DNA of 64,000 nucleotides from Natronincola ferrireducens. Lineage in GTDB: Bacteria; Bacillota; Clostridia; Peptostreptococcales; Natronincolaceae. Of the stretch, positions 55,859 to 64,000 are shown piece after piece. The stretch covers positions 1-64,000 of the forward strand of contig NZ_FNFP01000007.1 in assembly GCF_900100845.1 (NCBI RefSeq). Reading direction: 5' to 3'. The notes below the pieces were generated by a model. It was given only the letters and a program-made list of their open reading frames with translations. It did no database searches and had not been told where the DNA came from. Position 1 is the first letter of the stretch, and every line of letters starts with the position of its first letter. A program made the translations under genes and the position numbers.

Positions 55859-57301
55859 CTACAATACTTTTTTCCCTGTCGTATCTATATATCCCCATTT
55901 ACCATTAACTTTTACTGGAGACAGACCATTACTAAACCCTTTGACCTCATCATACTGAGGATTAATTACCCACTGATTCTCCTGATTTACAAAGCCCCAT
56001 TGGTTATTCATCTTAACAGCACCTAAACCCTCTTGGAATACTCCAACTGCTTCATATTGAGGTTTAATAATAATATTGCCTCTTATATCCATATATCCGT
56101 ATTTATCCTGCATTTTAATCCCAAGGTAGTTTGGTGAACTATATGCATCTATCTCGTCGAACTGGGGCTCTATAAGAATATTGCCTTTATTATCTATTAA
56201 TCCATACTTTTGTTCCAGTTTAATAATCCCTAAATCATAATTGAAAGGCTTTATTTCATCAAACTGTGGCTCTAATACAACATTCCCCTTTTTATCCACT
56301 AGACCCCATCTATTATCACTGTAATTAGGCACCATAACAAACAAGTCATTATAAAAGGCTTCTAGCATATCATATTGCGGTTCTATGAGGAATTTCCCCT
56401 TATTATCAATATAGCCCCACTTATTTTTCAATTGTACGACTGCTCCATTATTTCTAAAATGCCTTCCAGTTGTAAAGATTGGCTCTATTACAATCTTGCC
56501 CATTTTATCTATATACCCAACTCTTAGGTGACCTGCTTTCTCAACTGCTACTAAAGCTAATCCTTCAGAAAAGGGTAGAGCGGTACAAAACTTTTCCTCT
56601 GTTAAAAGATTGCCATTTTTATCTATATATGTCCATTGATCATCAATAGCTACAGCAGCAAAATCTTCATGAAAGCTAAAAAAATCATTATACTTAGCTT
56701 CTATAACTAAATTTCCTAGCTCATTTATGTAACCCCATTTGTCATTTATCTTTACAGCAGCCAATCCTTCACTGAATCCATAGGCCTCCTTATATTGTGG
56801 CGCTATAATAACTTCTCCATATGTATCGATAAATCCCCATTGTCCATTTTGCTTAATTTTAGCTAGTGGTTCCGTAAAATATAAATCTCCATCATCATAT
56901 TTAGGTTCAACAATTATGCTACCATCTTGGTGAATATAACCGTACTTTTTATTTCTCTTTACTTGAATAAGACCATCAGATAAGAAAGGTCCAATCTCTT
57001 CATAAACTACTTCTAAGATAATCTTTCCTTCCTTATTAACAAGTCCATAATATCCATCTTTTTTCACTTTTATATAATTCTCTGAAGAGTAGTAAATATC
57101 TTCAAATTGAAGGTCTAATAGAATTTCTCCATTTTTATTAATGAACCCATATAACCCATCTATTTCAACAATTGCTATACCCTCATCAAAAAAAATAGAT
57201 ACATCTTTGTAGAGATATTCATCTATTGATGTCATATATATCATCCATGCTAAAACAATCATCACTATTACTAGCAGTAATTTACTATGTTTTGATTTCA
57301 T
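55859..57301 (-). CDS. WG-repeat surface protein (long)
   Basis: 480 residues. An N-terminal membrane anchor (about 8-25) is followed by some nine to ten WG beta repeats of about 45 residues, each with a K-x-G-[YFL]-[IV]-[DN]-x-x-G core (for example QWGFIDTYGEVIIAPQY). WG-repeat proteins are thought to mediate protein contacts at the cell surface. The second of two ATGs is best spaced from GGGAGG. A shorter paralog lies at 59380-60462. Confidence 0.85.
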   Translation of the reverse strand: MKSKHSKLLLVIVMIVLAWMIYMTSIDEYLYKDVSIFFDEGIAIVEIDGLYGFINKNGEILLDLQFEDIYYSSENYIKVKKDGYYGLVNKEGKIILEVVYEEIGPFLSDGLIQVKRNKKYGYIHQDGSIIVEPKYDDGDLYFTEPLAKIKQNGQWGFIDTYGEVIIAPQYKEAYGFSEGLAAVKINDKWGYINELGNLVIEAKYNDFFSFHEDFAAVAIDDQWTYIDKNGNLLTEEKFCTALPFSEGLALVAVEKAGHLRVGYIDKMGKIVIEPIFTTGRHFRNNGAVVQLKNKWGYIDNKGKFLIEPQYDMLEAFYNDLFVMVPNYSDNRWGLVDKKGNVVLEPQFDEIKPFNYDLGIIKLEQKYGLIDNKGNILIEPQFDEIDAYSSPNYLGIKMQDKYGYMDIRGNIIIKPQYEAVGVFQEGLGAVKMNNQWGFVNQENQWVINPQYDEVKGFSNGLSPVKVNGKWGYIDTTGKKVL

Positions 57302-57371
57302 CATTATCCTCCCTCGTTAGTTCAAATCTTTATATTCTTTTTATATGCTTTACATTTCTCACCTAATTCGT

Positions 57372-57554
57372 CTAAAAAAGGATTAGACACAATAAAAATG
57401 ACGTGGGGAGATTATACAGTACTATACTCCCAAAGATAGTACCTGCTAAAGGTGCTGTTTCAAATAATGCAGCAGCAGTTAAAACATATTTAAGCTTTCC
57501 TTTTTTTCTACGCTCTTCCCAGCTTCTGATAAACTTAGTCTCCTTATCCTTCAA
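57372..57554 (-). CDS. small membrane protein, possibly shortened
   Basis: 60 residues: a charged start (KDKETKFIRSWEERRKKGKLKY) and one or two hydrophobic helices. This start is typical of a clostridial small membrane protein family in which the chain is longer, so truncation is possible. TTG start after AGGGGGAG. Confidence 0.5.
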   Translation of the reverse strand: MKDKETKFIRSWEERRKKGKLKYVLTAAALFETAPLAGTIFGSIVLYNLPTSFLLCLILF

Positions 57555-57602
57555 AATTTCTCCCCCTAATATTATCCAACTTAATTTACTGTGACATGGA
57601 AT

Positions 57603-57836
57603 TCACCAATGGTACAATTCATTGATACCCGCACCAGCACCAGCACTATTTTGTCTTTCAAATATTAGTTCAAAAGAGTCTGCTACCCCATATCCAGATA
57701 CAGGAGGAGCAAATATTTGAACTAATCTCCAGCCTTCTGTTGCATGCTGTTCAACTATCTTATGATAATCCTCAACAGGTTTTCTGCCTTTGAAAGTCGT
57801 CTTTAACTCTATTTTCACAAACTTGTATTCATACAT
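57603..57836 (-). CDS. DUF4177-family small protein
   Basis: 77 residues. MYEYKFVKIEL and EQHATEGWRLVQIFAPP are the DUF4177 signature. GGGAGG before the ATG at 57836 rules out the longer start at 57857. Function unknown. Confidence 0.75.
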   Translation of the reverse strand: MYEYKFVKIELKTTFKGRKPVEDYHKIVEQHATEGWRLVQIFAPPVSGYGVADSFELIFERQNSAGAGAGINELYHW

Positions 57837-57857
57837 GTGGATATCCTCCCTTCGCAA

Positions 57858-58258
57858 TTAGGCTTATTTTTCTTATACAATCATCTATATGCCTATAGAA
57901 TGTTCCTCTACTCCTTTTATAGTAACACCCCCATCCAAAAATTACAAATAATGGAATATACATAACGTTTAGCTAGGTAATATAATTAACATCTGAGGAG
58001 GTCAGTAGATATATTTCTTTATTTCTACTCATACATTAGAAATAAAGACCAAGCTAAGGGGTAGGGCTATTCAAAATGAAATATAATAGATAGTTATTTG
58101 AAGAGTACAGGAAATAAGTCATCTAGTACGCATGGTTAAAATTTCCATGAAAGGGATCATCATAGAGAAATTTGTTAAAAATCAAGTTTGAATGACCTGC
58201 AATAGATGATAAATAAAAACACTATTTTTCATCTAATAATTATAATTCTTTATCCTTG
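57858..58258. other. intergenic, nothing seen
   Basis: AT-rich and without a plausible ORF, hairpin or promoter of note, up to the repeated upstream region of the truncated L,D-transpeptidase copy. Confidence 0.5.
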
Positions 58259-58297
58259 CTCATAAATTATAACTATAGAAATATGTCTATAGGGGGA

Positions 58298-58699
58298 ATG
58301 GAAGTGTATAGGAAATTTATAATAGGTGTCTCTATACTATTGATATGCTTTATGATTTTAGGAACTATTACAATACTATATAGAGAAGAGGTTTTAAAGA
58401 ATATAGGGACAGCATCAGATAAATATGCCAGTGAATATTTTGGAGAATATGTAAAATGGGAATATGATATGATTAACGACAATCCAAATTATGATGATTT
58501 AAAGATATTAATAGATGTTGCAGAAAAAAGATTATATTTACTAAATGGGAATGAGCTAATAAAAACATACCCTATAGCCAGTGGCAAAGCTAGTACGCCT
58601 TCGCCATTAGGATCATGGAAGATTGTCAATAAAGCTAGATGGGGTGGTGGATTTGGTACTAGATGGATGGGTCTGAATGTACCCTGGGGTAAGTTCTAA
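58298..58699 (+). pseudogene. truncated L,D-transpeptidase (YkuD), copy 2
   Basis: Aligned base for base with copy 1 (offset 38878, no gap between start codon and GTACCCTGG at 58679-58687). It has the N-terminal anchor and half a YkuD domain; the frame ends after VPWGKF, four residues past the common break. The catalytic His and Cys are absent. Upstream bases (CTCATAAATTA, AATATGTCTAT, GGGGG) are also shared, so the promoter region was duplicated with it. Confidence 0.8.
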
Positions 58700-58783
58700 T
58701 AAGAACACATATGAAAAATTATGATAACTACCTGCTAAATTTTGTATTTATAAGTATTATAAACTTATTATACCTAATAAACA

Positions 58784-58807
58784 ATGCGCTTAACAATAAG
58801 CGTTTTT
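58784..58807 (+). terminator. Rho-independent terminator
   Basis: GCGCTTA pairs with TAAGCGT over an ACAA loop, followed by a seven-T run. Confidence 0.8.
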
Positions 58808-58848
58808 TTATTTTGCTCTTTTCTTATTAATATTGAGGAGGATTCTAC

Positions 58849-59121
58849 CAATAAAGAAGATAGAAGATCTAAAGATAAAATTGAATACAAAACTTGAAGA
58901 AAATATGTATATGTTGGAAGAAAAAATTGGCTGTTTGCTGGAAGTCCAAAAGGGACAACACTAGTACAACGGTATATAGCCTGGTTGAAACAGCAAAAGT
59001 CAACGGCTTAAATCCATATAAATATTTACAGCTTCTACTTAGTGCTCTTCCAAAATTGCCATTTTAAAAAGATACGGAACTACTAGATAACCTGCTTCCG
59101 TGGGACTCAAAAGTCATGTGA
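58849..59121 (+). mobile_element. IS66-type transposase remnant, internally deleted
   Basis: The plus strand reads in broken frames NWLFAGSPKGTT, then VYSLVETAKVNGLNPYKYLQ, LLSALPKLPF and ELLDNLLPWDSK, which are the C-terminal hallmarks of the IS66 TnpC transposase. A short charged coiled segment (LKIKLNTKLEENMYMLEE) precedes it, so the DDE core has been deleted. There are at least one frameshift and one stop. 59122-59379 holds nothing recognisable. Confidence 0.75.
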
Positions 59122-59379
59122 TTATTTATCGCTTACTTGCAAGTAGGCTCTAACATAGCAATAGGGCAGGATCAAAGTTAATCCCACCCCAACTAATGAC
59201 AAAAAGTCTTAAATTCTTACTAGAAATGAGTTATTTTTTCATATACAGTAGTACACAAACTATTTTACAGACTCTGCTATTACATCTTCTATATCTTTAA
59301 CATTTATAATTTACTACTATCCACTTGGTTTGCAGGTTTTATAATCATACACATTACATACAATTTACAATAAAGATAG

Positions 59380-60462
59380 CTACTTATAGGGATATATTAA
59401 ATCATATTTTGGTTCTATTACAAAATTTTCACTAGAGTCTATAATTCCCCATTTCGTTCCTTTAGGAGTAATCATAGAAACTGTAGCAAAATCTCCATAA
59501 AATTCTCCTGCAAAATCATATTCAGGCTCAATCACAAATTCCCCAAAAGTGTTAATAAAACCCCATTTTTCCTCTCCTTGTTCATTTAGTATAGAAACAC
59601 TATAATGTGATTGAGAGTTGATATTGGCGTTATTAAATATTGCTTCAGTTATTTTATTGCCATTTGTATCAATAAGACCCCATTTAATATTTTCATCTTC
59701 TCTTATGCCATAAAAAGCTCTCCCGTTATTAAAGCTTGTGATATAATCTAACCCATCACAAATGACATTGTTATGTTCATCAATAATTTTACTTTTTTCG
59801 TTGCCATCCATATCGTTATATGTTATTATCGCACGGGATTCTATAAAATCAGTTGCTTTGTTTGAGCCAACAGAAAACAATGGCAGTCCATTTTTATCTA
59901 TGTAGAAGCTAGTATTGGTATCCTCACTATAGACAAGAGCTTTTCCTTCTGAAAAATTTCTTGCAAAGGAATAATTTTTATTATATAGTTTATCTCCACT
60001 TTTGTTAATAAAAAAATGTTTGTTATTTATTGAAACTACAGCAACTTCATTTTTAAAGGAAGATACCCAGTCATATTTAGGTTCTATTGCTATATTTCCT
60101 GACTGGTCTATAAATCCCCATTTCCCATCCTTTTTAATTCCTGCGTAGCCTTCTGAAAAATCAAGGACATAATCATATTTTATAGGAATTTGCACAATGC
60201 CTTTTTCATTAATAAACCCCCATTTAGAAAATTGCATAACCCTAGCATAATCTTCATAGATCCTATCAATAAAATGGTAATGGCTATGTGTCCTTAGAAT
60301 GTTTTTACCATTTTTATCTGTTATTTCATATTTATTATCATCTTTTACAATAAAAAGAGTGGTAACCTCATTTGTACTATTTATCATATTATAAATACCA
60401 TATAATATAGTTATCAAAAACATTATACAAAGCGGAAATAACATTTTTCTTTTATTTTTCAT
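59380..60462 (-). CDS. WG-repeat surface protein (short)
   Basis: 360 residues with an N-terminal membrane anchor (about 8-25) and about seven WG repeats, several degenerate (KWGFINEKGIVQIPIKY, KWGFIDQSGNIAIEPKY are good ones). It overlaps the upstream membrane-protein gene by 11 bases. Related to the longer protein at 55859-57301. Confidence 0.8.
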   Translation of the reverse strand: MKNKRKMLFPLCIMFLITILYGIYNMINSTNEVTTLFIVKDDNKYEITDKNGKNILRTHSHYHFIDRIYEDYARVMQFSKWGFINEKGIVQIPIKYDYVLDFSEGYAGIKKDGKWGFIDQSGNIAIEPKYDWVSSFKNEVAVVSINNKHFFINKSGDKLYNKNYSFARNFSEGKALVYSEDTNTSFYIDKNGLPLFSVGSNKATDFIESRAIITYNDMDGNEKSKIIDEHNNVICDGLDYITSFNNGRAFYGIREDENIKWGLIDTNGNKITEAIFNNANINSQSHYSVSILNEQGEEKWGFINTFGEFVIEPEYDFAGEFYGDFATVSMITPKGTKWGIIDSSENFVIEPKYDLIYPYK

Positions 60463-60745
60463 TATTATCACCCTTTATATCTATACCTATATAATAGCTT
60501 CCCATAACTATAAGAAAATTACTTGCATACAAAATTAAATAGATTGGTATATTAGTTATAAAATTTATATGCCCCCTAGAAATAGCAATATAATTACCAA
60601 TAATTATAGATAAAAAACTCAATAGAATCCTCAATTTTTTTAAGGGAATTGCTAAAAATAGATGTTTTAATGGTAAAAAATAGATTAGTAATACATTAAT
60701 AATTGTAGATAAAATTAGGATAGATAAAGTTTGTTGAATACTCAT
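60452..60745 (-). CDS. small membrane protein coupled to WG-repeat gene
   Basis: 97 residues, three membrane helices. The ATG at 60745 has AGGGAGGC upstream. The 3' end overlaps the WG-repeat gene, so the two are co-translated and may act together. Function unknown. Confidence 0.6.
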   Translation of the reverse strand: MSIQQTLSILILSTIINVLLIYFLPLKHLFLAIPLKKLRILLSFLSIIIGNYIAISRGHINFITNIPIYLILYASNFLIVMGSYYIGIDIKGDNNEK

Positions 60746-60774
60746 GTTTGCCTCCCTAATCGCTAATATATTAG

Positions 60775-60816
60775 GTGAAAAGTATAATGTGCGACTATTC
60801 ACATTATACTTTTCAC
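60775..60816. repeat. 17-bp perfect inverted repeat
   Basis: GTGAAAAGTATAATGTG (60775-60791) is the exact complement of 60800-60816, with an eight-base loop. It separates two minus-strand genes and lacks a T-run. Confidence 0.9.
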
Positions 60817-60929
60817 TTAGTTTAATACTTATTCATATCATTAATCATAATGCAACATGGATTTTCGGGAATCATTTGCATTGATTTAAATATCATTGTT
60901 GACTTGGTTAACCCTATTTACATTTATGT

Positions 60930-61634
60930 CTAGATAAATATTGAATGATATGCTATGTCTTTTATATGATATCTTGGTGAATAGTCCTTATCAAAGAAAT
61001 ATGCTTGTGTATATCTTTTAACCAATGAACCTAACTGACCATGATACCATTCGTTTTCTATATAATATAATGCTTGAGAATCTTGAAAAGCAACAGGAAT
61101 GGCGCCTATTATTGCACCTGCAACAGCTGCTGCCAAAGGATTTACGAAGCAGACATATACAATGGCACTAGTAAGTAGTGATAAAGAAATAGCTTTTAAT
61201 ACATTATACAGCCTTAAGCTCTTATATGATCCTCCTCTGTAATTAGTAAACTCATACTCTGAATATGGTGAATCACTCTCTGCAACATAAGCACGCCCCT
61301 GTATTCCAACATCACTCCCATTATCTTCTGGTACTATAACTGCATCTTCTGGAATTTGTATTGAGCCTTCGTTTATTTCAATTGCTTCTACTCCATTAAC
61401 TTTTACTGTTGTGTCGTTATTGGCTAAGACAGCTAACTCACTGTCATTATTAAGCATTTCTAAAGTTACATCTCCTGATAAATTTTCACTCTTATGAACA
61501 ATCATTGTTTCGCCATTCATGTTAATTATTTCTGTATCGCTCTTGCTTTCTACTTCTGCATCACTGGCAAAAGCATATAATGGTGTTATTGCTAATAGAA
61601 AAAATATCAAAACTAAGGATACTAATTTTTTCAT
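60930..61634 (-). CDS. secreted protein with glycine-rich hydrophobic segment
   Basis: 234 residues. A cleavable signal peptide (LLAITPLYAFASDAE, cleavage near residue 24), an acidic beta-rich part (25-120), then a hydrophobic, glycine/alanine-rich segment (LAAAVAGAIIGAIPVAF, about 168-184) and a basic aromatic tail. No family recognised. Its neighbour is a LytTR-type regulator, a combination seen around quorum-regulated peptides and toxins, but no processing site was found. Confidence 0.6.
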   Translation of the reverse strand: MKKLVSLVLIFFLLAITPLYAFASDAEVESKSDTEIINMNGETMIVHKSENLSGDVTLEMLNNDSELAVLANNDTTVKVNGVEAIEINEGSIQIPEDAVIVPEDNGSDVGIQGRAYVAESDSPYSEYEFTNYRGGSYKSLRLYNVLKAISLSLLTSAIVYVCFVNPLAAAVAGAIIGAIPVAFQDSQALYYIENEWYHGQLGSLVKRYTQAYFFDKDYSPRYHIKDIAYHSIFI

Positions 61635-61816
61635 TTGTTACCCTCCTATTTTTTTATTCTCTTACTTTAGTAAAAACTGATGAGTAGGGCCGGCCCCTAT
61701 TATTATGTATTTGACGTATCCTTTGCTTTACCTTCTCTAAAAGACTAATTAGCCAAATTCAACCATTATATGACCATATCCAGTGATAAATAACCATTTT
61801 CAATTCATGTCTCCTA

Positions 61817-62248
61817 TTAAAAAGTAATTATTTCTTTAAGTTTTTCAAACTTATATCTGCTCATGTAAGCTGTTTTTTTAGTACCACTAAATTCAATTTT
61901 ATAAGATCTATTGCCTATTTCTTGTATTCTAGCGATTTTGCAAATACTTACTATGAAAGATTGATGCACTCTTAATAAGTTTCTATTTAACTTGTTTTCT
62001 AGCTCTGTTAATGTTTTGTTTATAATGTACTCCTCTTTAATAGTATGAACAACTGTATCCCTACCTACTTTTTCAATAAAAATTATTTCTTTCAATGGTA
62101 GCATTAATGTATTATTTTTATCTTTTACAGTTATCATGCTGATATTAGATTGGCTAGAAATCTTCATTATACTTAGTACAAGTTCGGCTAGATTGTTTTT
62201 AAAAACAGCAACATCTATTGGTTTGAGTAAGTAACTTGAGTTGTGCAA
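61817..62248 (-). pseudogene. LytTR response regulator lacking its receiver domain
   Basis: 143 codons: only the last strand and helix of a receiver domain (YLLKPIDVAVFKNNLAELV) and a complete LytTR DNA-binding domain (about 38-140, with LKEIIFIEKVGRDTVVHT and LLRVHQSFIVSICKIARI). The phosphoacceptor Asp is missing. The break falls where a transposase fragment begins, so a mobile element has removed the N terminus. A shortened, constitutive DNA binder from the TTG start is possible. Confidence 0.75.
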
Positions 62249-62251
62249 AAA

Positions 62252-62945
62252 TTAAATAGCAACCTTGAGTATCTTGAACAACTCATCTAATGCAACATTA
62301 TTTACTGTCTTAAGATGTATAAATCTTATTAAATCCTGGAAGGTAACCCCTTTGATGCTCCTAATAGCATGCCCTAGAGTAAACTCCTGTTGTTCTTGGC
62401 TTTTTCTAAAACGATAAACTTCAATATAGGTGTATGCCAAGTAAACAATAGACCAAAATCTTTTTAAACCTTTGAGTTTACGCATTTGGTAATGCTTTAA
62501 ACCCAGTCTATCTTTTAGATATAGAAAAGAAGTTTCTATGCTCCATCTGATTGAATAGTATTCTAGGATGGTCATAGTAGATAATTCTATATCAGTAGAC
62601 ACAATACAGGTTGGTTTCCCTGCAGGTGAATTAGCCTCCCAGCATATTAATACTACAGCATTGTCAATGCCATTAATACCACCTTCGTAGCGATATACTT
62701 TATATTTTTTACCCTTGAAGGTAACGACATCAAGGTCATGATCTTCAATATATCCTACAAAGTCAGAGATTTTGATTTTTATCCCTTGAGGGTAGATACA
62801 TCTATTGGTTTTTAAACCACCAATAAGATGGAGCCCATAGGATAAACTTTTTTCAATAATTTTTTTAGAAGTAAACCAACTATCTGCCAAAAGATAGGTG
62901 GGATACTTGGTTTTGTTATTATATTGATGGAATACCTCTAAATTT
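62252..62945 (-). mobile_element. IS4-type transposase fragment
   Basis: The C-terminal two thirds of a DDE transposase: YLLADSWFTS, then a linker and IRWSIETSFLYLKDRLGLKHYQMR, the Y-(2)-R-(3)-E-(6)-K type signature of the IS4 family. The frame is open back to about 62945, where a stop and unrelated sequence follow; the N-terminal catalytic Asp region is absent. The 3' end directly abuts the LytTR gene. Confidence 0.8.
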
Positions 62946-63015
62946 TAAGCTTTAGCTGTCATACATTTTGCATGACAATTATTCTATTGTTGGGGTTTAA
63001 ATAGTCAGTATGTAC

Positions 63016-63357
63016 CTAAGGAGTGATGAATAATAATCCCGTATTCTTCAGAACCCAAATGCCCCTTGCTGCTAACGGCTTTTCATGTTTATCTAGAACG
63101 GTCATCAAGCTATCCTCTAGGTTGGTGTTGGTTTCATTGGCGATACAAATAAGGGAAAATAATACATCCCCCAGTTCTTCCTCCCAGCCTTGGGTAGGGG
63201 CAAATTCCTTTTCTCCGTAGTTCGTGCCCTTTAGCACTTCCTTTGAAAGTTCTCCTACTTCAGAGGCGATGTCAATCATTCTAATTTCAATCTTTGTATT
63301 CATGCCTTTTTCTTGAGTAAATCCGTTGACTATTTTTTGTAGAGCTGATAATTCCAT
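63016..63357 (-). CDS. MazG-like nucleotide pyrophosphohydrolase
   Basis: 113 residues. The MazG metal motif is seen as ASEVGELSKEV (about 31-41) and WEEELGDVLFSLICIAN (about 58-74). The last 20 residues (ARGIWVLKNTGLLFITP) differ from usual MazG endings. It hydrolyses a (deoxy)nucleoside triphosphate to monophosphate, for house-cleaning. A CAAGGAGG site precedes the ATG. Confidence 0.82.
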   Translation of the reverse strand: MELSALQKIVNGFTQEKGMNTKIEIRMIDIASEVGELSKEVLKGTNYGEKEFAPTQGWEEELGDVLFSLICIANETNTNLEDSLMTVLDKHEKPLAARGIWVLKNTGLLFITP

Positions 63358-63409
63358 TTCATTCCTCCTTGGTTAAATGTCACCCATTTATTTTTAGTGT
63401 TATTTACGT

Positions 63410-63682
63410 TTAAGCCGTAAGATACCTCCTATTAGAAAGATAGAAGGGGGGGAAGAAAAGAAAAAGTATATCTGTTATAGCAGAATCTGTTAAAAGCAAA
63501 AGCATAATTGGTACAGTTAGTCCTACTAAACCTGCTATAATCAGCAATACAGGATATTTTGCTAAGTTTAAAATAGGTCGTTGGATTCTTCCAGTGCCAA
63601 TATAGTGACCAGGATTATATTGATTCTGTTGCCATTCATTTAAATCCTCCATATCCTTTTGGAAGCTATTATCCTCTTTCAT
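63410..63682 (-). pseudogene. 93-residue membrane protein, frameshifted copy
   Basis: Near-identical to the protein at 53828-54109 up to LFLFFPP. Here the DNA has seven C residues (G at 63436-63442 on the plus strand) where the intact copy has CCCTCC, giving a +1 shift and the tail FYLSNRRYLTA. Removing one base restores GGILRLKRK and a stop at 63400. The inactive state may be permanent or reversible. Confidence 0.7.
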
Positions 63683-63785
63683 AAAATCAACCTCCTTGTA
63701 TGCCTCTCATAAGTAAATTGATGCACATATTAAACAAAATACATAAGGGTTTGTGTAAAAGCAGGCTACATTGCCCAATTATTAA

Positions 63786-64000
63786 TTAAAGTTTCTTGAT
63801 TATCATTTTTAAGGGCTTATATAAAGCCAGCAGAAGGATTAAAACACTTATCCCTATTATGGCAGAATAAGTATCTCCAGAAAGATATATTTCTGTTGGA
63901 CCATCTGCTCCACCTATTATGCCTATACTTGAAGCATGATTAGGGGAAGTAGTAAACCTAGCTACTATTCTGGCAATAAATATAATAATCAAACATAAGA
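63786..64000 (-). CDS. small OadB-motif membrane protein
   Basis: About 68 residues visible. SSIGIIGGADGPTEIYLS carries the GGADGPT motif of the sodium-pumping decarboxylase beta subunit (OadB/GcdB), flanked by two hydrophobic helices. Short stand-alone proteins of this type occur in clostridia without the decarboxylase. A TTG start at 63992 is possible, but the frame is open to the window edge, so the gene may begin outside. Confidence 0.6.
   Translation of the reverse strand, partial: LCLIIIFIARIVARFTTSPNHASSIGIIGGADGPTEIYLSGDTYSAIIGISVLILLLALYKPLKMIIKKL

Noticed and set aside
61761-61797. LytTR binding direct repeats (AACCATT twice)
   Set aside because: The spacing does not fit the two-turn arrangement of LytTR sites, and the words are short.

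Overview
The window is AT-rich DNA from a low-GC anaerobic Firmicute, most likely a Clostridia member of the Alkaliphilus/Natronincola type. This is an inference from codon use, strong AGGAGG-type ribosome binding sites, many intrinsic terminators, CodY/BirA/PurR-type regulation, an O2-independent sulfatase-activating enzyme and a glycyl radical enzyme. No rRNA, tRNA or CRISPR array was seen.

Layout. 1-537 is the 3' end of a group II intron. 0.8-4.4 kb holds a pseudouridine synthase, a five-LysM protein with near-identical tandem repeats, a YbaK-type deacylase and a metallo-beta-lactamase-fold enzyme. 4.6-9.3 kb is a complete ribose operon (rbsK-D-A-C-B). 9.5-14.8 kb is a purine-base locus: two PurR-like boxes, an NCS2 xanthine/uracil permease and a three-subunit molybdenum hydroxylase. 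15-19.3 kb holds a CMD-family protein, a YczE-like membrane protein, an oxalate/formate-type MFS carrier, and an ECF S component overlapping a TudS-type (DUF523-related) putative desulfidase. 20.3-35 kb is the most striking region: a LacI-controlled BMP-type nucleoside ABC transporter, a cytosolic Cys-type sulfatase, deoC, pyrimidine-nucleoside phosphorylase, an anaerobic sulfatase maturase, a YjjI-type glycyl radical enzyme with its YjjW activase, and a split CHR (ChrA) transporter pair. It reads as one catabolic unit for a nucleoside-like, possibly sulfated, substrate. 35-38.1 kb holds small membrane proteins, a J-domain protein and a BirA-controlled bioY. 38.5-48.5 kb is a peptide-use operon (aminotransferase, Dpp/Opp transporter, M24 and M29 peptidases) preceded by nine tandem AATAC units and followed tail-to-tail by a CodY paralog.

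49-64 kb is an accessory region of small membrane proteins, lipoproteins, WG-repeat proteins, duplicated genes and wreckage: two L,D-transpeptidase copies cut at the same base, IS66 and IS4-type remnants, a LytTR regulator that has lost its receiver domain, and a 93-residue protein present in two inverted copies, one frameshifted at a seven-base homopolymer.

Together the first 35 kb describes a cell that scavenges ribose, purine bases, nucleosides and perhaps thiolated or sulfated nucleobase compounds. The next 10 kb describes amino-acid and peptide fermentation. The last 15 kb is fast-evolving surface and defence-like material.
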